Shown one piece after another: positions 59,140 through 64,000 of a stretch of DNA of 64,000 nt (its first letter is position 1; every line of letters begins with the position of its first letter). The stretch covers positions 186,001-250,000 of the forward strand of contig NZ_JAGGLB010000003.1 in assembly GCF_017874215.1 (NCBI RefSeq), in the 5' to 3' direction. Made by a program: the position numbers and the translations under genes. A model generated the notes under the pieces. The model was given only the letters and a program-made list of their open reading frames with translations. It ran no database searches and was not told where the DNA came from. The DNA comes from Paenibacillus eucommiae. GTDB taxonomy: Bacteria > Bacillota > Bacilli > Paenibacillales > NBRC-103111.

Positions 59140-59865
59140 GTGGGAGATTATTTATTTGTGTTACTTGTAGGATTTATTGCTGGTGCTATCAGCGGTGTTA
59201 TTGGAACAGGCTCATCCATCATGCTATTGCCTGTTCTAGTGTTTACTTTTGGACCCAAGCAAGCTGTACCTATCATGGCAGTTGCTGCTGTTATGGCGAA
59301 TATTTCAAGGGTTATAGCCTGGTGGCGTGAAGTCAACTGGCGGGCTTTTGCCGCTTACTCGCTTACTGGTGTGCCAGCTGCAGCAATTGGTGCAAGAACA
59401 TTGTGGATTTTGCCGACACACGTTGTGGAAATTGGGCTAGGTATGTTTTTTCTGTCGATGATTCCTGTAAGGCACTGGCTTGAGGCCAAAAAAATTCACA
59501 TTCGCTTATGGCAGCTCTCTGTTGCTGGTGCTGTTATCGGCTTTTTGACAGGATTAGTTCTCTCCACAGGGCCACTCAGCGTGCCAGCTTTCACTTCCTA
59601 CGGACTAATAAAAGGTGCATTCCTCTCTACGGAAGCAGCCAGTTCACTTGCACTTTATGTTTCTAAAGTTGTGACTTTTCATGAACTGGGGGCTCTCCCG
59701 ACAGAAATGATTGTACACGGAGTTATTGTGGGCTCCTCTCTTATGCTTGGAACGTTCACCGCAAAATCTGTTGTACAGCGAATGAGTGTTGTCTCATTTA
59801 AGTTTGTATTGGACATTCTTCTCCTATGCTCCGGGATTTCTATGTTATGGGCGGCGTTCCATTAG
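59140..59865 (+). CDS. TauE/SafE family membrane exporter
   Basis: 241 residues, about eight helices, with the two-repeat layout of TauE/SafE: VGFIAGAISGVIGTGSSIML and SVAGAVIGFLTGLVLSTGPL. These proteins export sulfite, sulfoacetate or related anions. The start is GTG with AGGAG nine bases before it. It stands alone between azoR and the ECF41 gene, which converge or diverge from it. Confidence 0.88.
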   Translation: MGDYLFVLLVGFIAGAISGVIGTGSSIMLLPVLVFTFGPKQAVPIMAVAAVMANISRVIAWWREVNWRAFAAYSLTGVPAAAIGARTLWILPTHVVEIGLGMFFLSMIPVRHWLEAKKIHIRLWQLSVAGAVIGFLTGLVLSTGPLSVPAFTSYGLIKGAFLSTEAASSLALYVSKVVTFHELGALPTEMIVHGVIVGSSLMLGTFTAKSVVQRMSVVSFKFVLDILLLCSGISMLWAAFH

Positions 59866-59890
59866 ATTTTTTTCGTATTCCAGTGGACGA

Positions 59891-60757
59891 TCAATCGCCC
59901 AACACCGCCAGTTCGAGCTGGCTTATGCGCGTGGGGTCGGAAATCAAGTCGACCTCGGTGATCTTCCCGTGTCTCATTGTAAATTTGAGTACGTAGAGGA
60001 GTCTTCCGCGAGGAGCCACGATGACTCCTACTGATCCGTCCACGAGTGCTGACTGAGCAGCTTGAGCACGTCCCGAAACCTGGTTGGCCAGAGCTCTTGC
60101 ACCTCGAGTTATTCTTGAGGCACTTGTCTGGCGATCATCCCGAAGCACAACGTCCGGATCAAGCGCCGCTACCAGTGTATCAAAATCGCCGGCATGCGCG
60201 GCAGCAAGGAAAGCATCGACGAGTCTGCGTTGACGGGCAAGATCGGCATCAGGCACCGAATCAGCCCCCTGAACCCGGCGGCGTGCCCGGCTCGCAAGCT
60301 GTCTGGCTGCGGTCTCCGATTTCCCTACAATAGATGCAATCTCGGTGAAAGGAATGGCGAATATATCATGTAGTACGAACGTGATCCGTTCTGCAGGATT
60401 CAGCTTGCCAAGCACGACCAGCAGCGCGAGACCGACAGAATCAGCCAACAGTGTTTCTTGTTCGGGGTCGCTTCCATCCTCTTGACTCGCGAACTTCTCG
60501 GGTGAGTGCATTTCTATCGATTCCTCGCGTTTTGATTTTCGTGACCGCAACATATCGAAACACACACGCGAGACAACCGTAGTCAGCCATCCCCCCAAGT
60601 TCTCGACACTGCTCGTATCCGAACGGTTAAGACGCAGCCAAGATTCCTGTACCGCATCCTCCGCATCGCTTAATGATCCCATTATGCGATAAGCCACCGC
60701 CTGCAGGTGATTCCGGTGTGCTTCGAAATGCTCTGTCAACCATTCATGTTCGCTCAC
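59891..60757 (-). CDS. ECF41-family sigma factor with SnoaL-like C-terminal domain
   Basis: 288 residues. Region 2 (AYRIMGSLSDAEDAVQESWL, WLTTVVSRVCFDMLRSRKS), region 4 (LNPAERITFVLHDIFAIPFT, ETAARQLASRARRR), then a 100-residue C-terminal SnoaL-fold domain beginning QRRLVDAFLAAAHAGDFD. The DPDVVLR element of ECF41 regulators is present near residue 205. In ECF41 proteins this domain replaces a separate anti-sigma factor. GTG start. More GC-rich than its neighbours, suggesting gene transfer. Divergent from its probable target, with matching ECF41 promoters on both sides. Confidence 0.93.
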   Translation of the reverse strand: MSEHEWLTEHFEAHRNHLQAVAYRIMGSLSDAEDAVQESWLRLNRSDTSSVENLGGWLTTVVSRVCFDMLRSRKSKREESIEMHSPEKFASQEDGSDPEQETLLADSVGLALLVVLGKLNPAERITFVLHDIFAIPFTEIASIVGKSETAARQLASRARRRVQGADSVPDADLARQRRLVDAFLAAAHAGDFDTLVAALDPDVVLRDDRQTSASRITRGARALANQVSGRAQAAQSALVDGSVGVIVAPRGRLLYVLKFTMRHGKITEVDLISDPTRISQLELAVLGD

Positions 60758-60802
60758 TTATTCAACTTCCTTTTTATAATAAAATTAGCCCTTATACATA
60801 CT

Positions 60803-60829
60803 GACGAACGGAAACAAGCCGATGTGACA
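60803..60829 (-). promoter_or_regulatory. ECF41-type promoter of the sigma gene
   Basis: On the minus strand TGTCACA (60829-60823), 16 bases, then CGTC (60806-60803). This equals the published ECF41 consensus (TGTCACA and CGTC). The -10 is about 46 bases before the sigma start, implying autoregulation. Confidence 0.8.
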
Positions 60830-60872
60830 AGAACTTAAAGATTTGTTAATTTCCCCTCTTCTTTTGCAGAGC

Positions 60873-60899
60873 TGTCACATTCCCGAGGTTCGATCCGTC
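60873..60899 (+). promoter_or_regulatory. ECF41-type promoter of the decarboxylase-like gene
   Basis: TGTCACA (60873-60879), 16 bases, then CGTC (60896-60899), the same sequence and spacing as the opposite promoter. The -10 is about 57 bases before the ATG at 60957. Confidence 0.85.
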
Positions 60900-60956
60900 A
60901 TCGTAGTGAAGGGCCGAATAAGCGGCTCCTATCCTAAGAATGAAGGAGTTTTTCCC

Positions 60957-61427
60957 ATGCAATCGAGAATGAGTAGTCCCGTTATGATCGTACCTGAAGC
61001 GGTCCAAGCCTTGCAATCCCTGGGCAAAGCCCTGTTCATGTCCGCAGAAAAAACCGGCGTTCCAAGCCGGACGCTATTCCTTGCCTATCTTCGGGCAAGC
61101 CAAATCAATGGAGACAGCGTCTGTGTCGAACTCCATTCGCGTAATGCCTTAGCGGCAGGTGAAACGACAGAGAGGCTTCTGGCCGCAGCGGCATGGCGTG
61201 AAACACCTCACTTCACCGATGCAGAACGCGCTGCCCTGGCACTCAGCGAAGCGGTTACCCGACTCAGCGACCGAGCAGACGCGGTATCGGACGAGATCTA
61301 TAATGAGGCTGCCCGGCACTACGAAGAGCAGGCTCTGGCCACACTTATCTCTGGGATCGCCACGGCCAACCTCTGGAATCGCCTTAACGTCACGACAAGG
61401 CAGATGGTCAATGTTCCGGCTGACTAA
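60957..61427 (+). CDS. Carboxymuconolactone decarboxylase (AhpD-like) family protein
   Basis: 156 residues from ATG 60957 (AAGGAG eight bases before it); the frame is open upstream but would swallow the promoter. All-helical AhpD-like fold with LFLAYLRASQING, then SVCVELHSRNAL, where AhpD proteins have CxxC followed by H. Here the first Cys is replaced (GDSVCVELH), leaving only one. The second conserved block is FTDAERAALALSEAVTRL. ECF41 factors typically control one such gene; biochemical role unknown. The missing Cys argues against thiol peroxidase activity. Confidence 0.88.
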   Translation: MQSRMSSPVMIVPEAVQALQSLGKALFMSAEKTGVPSRTLFLAYLRASQINGDSVCVELHSRNALAAGETTERLLAAAAWRETPHFTDAERAALALSEAVTRLSDRADAVSDEIYNEAARHYEEQALATLISGIATANLWNRLNVTTRQMVNVPAD

Positions 61428-61505
61428 GTACATCTGATAGAGATTTCGTCGAGAACGAAAAAGGATCAGTAAAGAAGCTGTCTTTTACTGTAGAGGGACC
61501 AATTT

Positions 61506-61546
61506 GGCCGGAGGGAATGAATTTTGGCAGCATTCACCCTTCGGCC
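61506..61546 (+). terminator. Hairpin downstream of the decarboxylase-like gene
   Basis: GGCCG (61506-61510) pairs with CGGCC (61542-61546) and AGGG/CCCT plus ATG/CAT inside, giving an imperfect stem. No long T-run, so the function as terminator is uncertain. It also lies between convergent genes. Confidence 0.45.
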
Positions 61547-61572
61547 GTATAATCATTCTTATTGTTATCTTT

Positions 61573-62091
61573 TTAGACAACCATTGTTAAGCTATCCCAT
61601 CCCAAAGCAATTTCAACCAAGCTTTCTTCACCAATTGTGATTTCTTTCTGACCAATAACCTTTCCTCCAAATGCGTGGTAAAATCCTACTGATGGATTAT
61701 TATTAAGAACCCAAACCATCATGGAACAATAGCCATGGTATTTCAAGGAGTCAACAACTGCATGTAAAAGTAATTTACCAATACCTAATCCCTGGTAGTC
61801 CTTCAACAAATATATGGCATACAATTCCCCTTCGTGTTTAAACTCCTTGTTACGACTTCGACCGCCATCGGCAAAACCAACAATTCTGCCATCCGTGTCT
61901 TCCGCTACAAATATATTCTCATTCTCACAAGGATTATTAAATGCCCAAAGCCAACTGCTCTTCCGAGTTTCTACAGATAGATTTGCTAGTACCGAATCAG
62001 AAATAATCCCCTTGTAAGTGCTTCTCCAACTCTCTACATGAACAATAGCCATACCTTCAGCATCTTTTAAACATGCTTCTCTTATTTTCAC
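61573..62091 (-). CDS. GNAT family N-acetyltransferase
   Basis: About 172 residues from GTG 62091, which has AAGGAG nine bases before it (the TTG at 62100 touches the SD). GNAT motifs: REACLKDAEGMAIVHVESWR, LYAIYLLKDYQGLGIGKLLL (acetyl-CoA loop QGLGIGK) and NPSVGFYHAFGGKVIG. It acetylates an amine with acetyl-CoA; substrate unknown. It follows the AAC(3)-like gene by 30 bases on the same strand and is probably co-transcribed. Confidence 0.9.
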   Translation of the reverse strand: MKIREACLKDAEGMAIVHVESWRSTYKGIISDSVLANLSVETRKSSWLWAFNNPCENENIFVAEDTDGRIVGFADGGRSRNKEFKHEGELYAIYLLKDYQGLGIGKLLLHAVVDSLKYHGYCSMMVWVLNNNPSVGFYHAFGGKVIGQKEITIGEESLVEIALGWDSLTMVV

Positions 62092-62121
62092 ACAGGTCAA
62101 CTCCTTATGGATGAAAAGAGA

Positions 62122-62931
62122 TTAAGTACCTCGGTTATTTTCTATCCACTGAACCCCGAAATCGACGAGTTGTCTCTGTGGCATCAGTCGTAGGGTTGCG
62201 TCTCCGATTTTGCCGATTTTAACATTATTAGTTTCACGCTCAAAGTCCCTTCCGATTAACTGGAAATCATTTGAATCATAATCGAGATCTCTAAAAGTAA
62301 CCCATTCCCTTCTGCCGTTCATCAGGATAGGTGCACCAAACTCCACTTGTTTTTTTCCCGGGTAGTTTGCACGATATTCGGATAAATGCAAAGAAGTGCT
62401 GTTGCTATGATCTACCCCAAACAATAAAACCCAACTGTTACAATCAAATATGCGGGCTAGAGGCGAGCTTTCTCCCAGTCCGTTTGCTAGTGGATGTGGA
62501 TCGGTAATGAACTGTGCCTTGGGTCCCCTTGCAGCGAATGAAACCTGAGGATGGTCACTGCGCAGTGTGCCGTTTTGTTTGCGAAAGCATTCCGCTACGA
62601 CACCCATACCACTCGTTGGAGTCAAGTCACGGTCAAAAACCGGCATTTCTGTCCGGATGATGTCCCACCAATCTTCTGGAACCGGGGGATTTTCCCAACA
62701 TGCAGGATCTGATAAATCCACGGATTGAGCTGGCATAATTAAAGTGCCTTCTTCTCCGATTGCTTCTTCGAGTGATATAATAACCGTCTGTGCCCCGCCC
62801 ACAATCCAACGATTCAGTGATTTAAGCGAAGAGTGGACAAAGAGATTCATCCCTCTGGCTATTCCCAAATTTGTCAGCTCTTGCACTAGTAAAGAAGGAG
62901 TCAGTGGATATTCGGATTCATTTATTTTCAT
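62122..62931 (-). CDS. AAC(3)-family aminoglycoside N-acetyltransferase-like protein
   Basis: 269 residues, the usual length. Family landmarks: LGIARGMNLFVHSSLKSLNR, IGEEGTLIMPAQS, MPVFDRDLTPTSGMGVVAEC, FRKQNGTLRSDHPQVSFAARG and VLLFGVDHSNSTSLHLSEYR, which include the catalytic His in SDHP-type context. Chromosomal homologues such as YokD share this sequence without giving strong resistance, so activity on aminoglycosides is possible but not shown. GGAG is 12 bases before the ATG, rather far. Confidence 0.9.
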   Translation of the reverse strand: MKINESEYPLTPSLLVQELTNLGIARGMNLFVHSSLKSLNRWIVGGAQTVIISLEEAIGEEGTLIMPAQSVDLSDPACWENPPVPEDWWDIIRTEMPVFDRDLTPTSGMGVVAECFRKQNGTLRSDHPQVSFAARGPKAQFITDPHPLANGLGESSPLARIFDCNSWVLLFGVDHSNSTSLHLSEYRANYPGKKQVEFGAPILMNGRREWVTFRDLDYDSNDFQLIGRDFERETNNVKIGKIGDATLRLMPQRQLVDFGVQWIENNRGT

Positions 62932-63105
62932 TTACACCAATCACTCCTTTGCTTCCAAATATATCGTTTCCCGTTAAGGTAAAGCCACTTCTAGACTTTG
63001 GCTGGCTTCTATCAACAAACAATAAACATATTTGCCCAGTCAGCAGAAACAATAAAAACAAAGAAAGCACATGATTAACTCCGCTTCTGGAAGTTCTTTT
63101 ATTTT

Positions 63106-63213
63106 TTAGTAAGTTCCTCTAAACAAAGCTGGCCATACATCTCCAGGATTAGTCTGTTTCCCAATATTGCTCACTCCGACAATCATGCGTTCAGAATATT
63201 GGTGTGTTAATCA
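63106..63213 (-). pseudogene. Possible C-terminal gene remnant
   Basis: In the otherwise empty gap 62932-63313 a minus-strand frame ending at 63106-63108 reads HQYSERMIVGVSNIGKQTN then PGDVWPALFRGTY. The composition is protein-like, but I do not recognise the family and there is no start or ribosome binding site. It could be chance. Confidence 0.25.
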
Positions 63214-63255
63214 TTGCTTTTTCGTCTCCCTTATAAGTTTGAGTTGAGTTTATTT

Positions 63256-63288
63256 ATCTGGACAGTGACAAGTTTTCACTGTCCAGAT
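63256..63288 (-). terminator. Hairpin after the GyrI-like gene
   Basis: ATCTGGACAGTGA (63256-63268) is the perfect complement of 63276-63288 with a seven-base loop; the gene stop is 26 bases before it on the minus strand. The tail TAAATAAACTC is only weakly T-rich. The same 13 bases as the right arm recur at 63890-63902 upstream of the gene. Confidence 0.55.
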
Positions 63289-63313
63289 TAGTAAACAATC
63301 GACTGAAAATGCT

Positions 63314-63832
63314 CTATAATGCTTTCTTCACCGGAATCCATAATTCCTCAAAGTATTTACCATCGGGTGTAGTATAGTAAATTTCCATATTTGGCCCGAT
63401 TGCATGGTCATAATCGGAGGATCGGAGCCATTCGCTATTCGCTTGTTTGAATAGAATGGGGATTTCCGCACCTATCTGGTCTGTTTTTTCACTTCTGAAT
63501 ACTGCCCAGGTGGTTTTCGGAATCTGCACGACTTTAAACCCTGTTATGTTATTGTCTGGCTTTTTCAATGCGCAAATCAAGTAATGGTAGGTATTGTCGC
63601 CCAGATCGGAATAACCACATACCGCATTTATCACAAAGCTTCCATCCTCGAGTGGAAGACCACGACCATCTGGGTAACGCGCTCCTCCTGCAGCCTCAAA
63701 TAATTTTTCGTAGTTGCCGTTTTTACGGCACTCGTCCCAAAAAACCGGAATTTTCTCGGTTTCATCGAGTCTGAAATTTCGTTCAATACCAAAAACTTCA
63801 AACGCTCCTCTTTCTTCAATCCGCCAATTCAT
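63314..63832 (-). CDS. GyrI-like / AraC effector-binding domain protein
   Basis: About 172 residues from ATG 63832 (AAGGAG eight bases before it). Typical small-molecule-binding GyrI-like fold: WRIEERGAFEVFGIERNF, IPVFWDECRKNGNYEKL, TGFKVVQIPKTTWAVFR and the last strand EIYYTTPDGKYFEELWIPV. Stand-alone domains bind drugs or small ligands, and some hydrolyse or sequester toxic compounds. A ligand cannot be predicted. The final ELWIPVKK matches family C-termini. Confidence 0.85.
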   Translation of the reverse strand: MNWRIEERGAFEVFGIERNFRLDETEKIPVFWDECRKNGNYEKLFEAAGGARYPDGRGLPLEDGSFVINAVCGYSDLGDNTYHYLICALKKPDNNITGFKVVQIPKTTWAVFRSEKTDQIGAEIPILFKQANSEWLRSSDYDHAIGPNMEIYYTTPDGKYFEELWIPVKKAL

Positions 63833-63947
63833 AGCCTGAACTCCTTTGATTTTATTTTGGAAAGTAAGCACTTTTTCAATAAGAACTGCTCACTGTCCAG
63901 ATTTATCAATTCAACATACATTCAATATTTCCTTCCAATTTTTGTAA

Positions 63948-64000
63948 CTAATCTGCCGTTAGCTCAACAGTAAGCCATCCGTCGAAGTCTGGCATTCGTA
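63948..64000 (-). CDS. 3' end of a gene continuing beyond the right edge
   Basis: A minus-strand frame open from the window edge ends in TAG at 63948-63950 and reads RMPDFDGWLTVELTAD. The composition is protein-like and the orientation fits the neighbouring genes. Too short to identify; it might be chance. Confidence 0.4.
   Translation of the reverse strand, partial: RMPDFDGWLTVELTAD

Overview
The window looks like a chromosome segment of a Paenibacillus-type Firmicute. This is an inference from very regular AGGAGG-type ribosome binding sites, a B. subtilis-like rhamnose operon (rhaEW-rhaA-rhaB-rhaR), ATGA-coupled operons, 7-1-7 Fur/PerR-type iron boxes and moderate GC. I see no rRNA, tRNA, CRISPR array, integrase or complete insertion sequence. 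Most genes lie on the minus strand.

Layout. 1-2.6 kb: a heterodimeric BmrC/BmrD-type multidrug ABC exporter, the second gene cut by the left edge. 2.7-4.6 kb: an Rrf2 regulator-DUF896-flavin monooxygenase operon behind an iron-box palindrome. 4.6-10.4 kb: one operon with two ABC ATPases, three membrane proteins (one a permease joined to a protease-like but catalytically degenerate outer domain) and an ECF sigma factor, preceded by an ECF-type promoter. 10.4-11.3 kb: non-coding repeats. 11.2-13.2 kb: an ABC-F ribosome-protection gene with an elaborate leader: promoter, an RLR-ending peptide, an intrinsic terminator, a second peptide and hairpins next to the ribosome binding site. 13.4-16.8 kb: metE with a LysR regulator and a MetR-like operator. 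17-23.3 kb: the rhamnose operon, which includes a sensory-rhodopsin-transducer-family protein. 23.3-30.8 kb: a serine hydrolase, a PLP-type enzyme next to a double-MerR regulator, a hybrid PAS kinase, a second repeat cluster, three gene remnants and a LysR gene. 30.9-34 kb: an MFS pump, a Gfo/Idh/MocA oxidoreductase and an ASCH protein.

34.3-43 kb: assembly factors for a copper-haem oxidase (cytochrome c, SCO, CtaG, copper P-type ATPase, FixH, UreH_2-type membrane protein) with a NarL-type kinase and response regulator at the two ends, but no oxidase subunits. 43.5-48 kb: a double-HxlR/VOC pair and an AT-richer block of a phosphotransferase and three phosphatase-family genes. 48-54.4 kb: an iron-siderophore island (MFS pump, FecE/FecCD/FecB-type uptake genes, PchR-like AraC regulator). 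Two Fur boxes sit in a duplicated 88-bp terminator-promoter unit. 54.5-58.1 kb: a WYL regulator-NmrA reductase-DrrAB transporter operon. 58.3-64 kb: azoreductase, TauE/SafE exporter, an ECF41 sigma factor with a divergent carboxymuconolactone-decarboxylase-like target (both promoters carry the ECF41 signature), GNAT, AAC(3)-like and GyrI-like genes.

The least ordinary signals are the two-leader ABC-F control region, the ECF/double-ABC operon with its own ECF promoter, the symmetric ECF41 promoter pair, the rhodopsin-transducer homologue in the rhamnose operon, and a family of TTAACGATG/CATCGTTAA hairpins shared by three intergenic clusters. Starts below were adjusted by ribosome-binding-site spacing where the longest frame looked too long. 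All identifications are from reading motifs, not from database searches.
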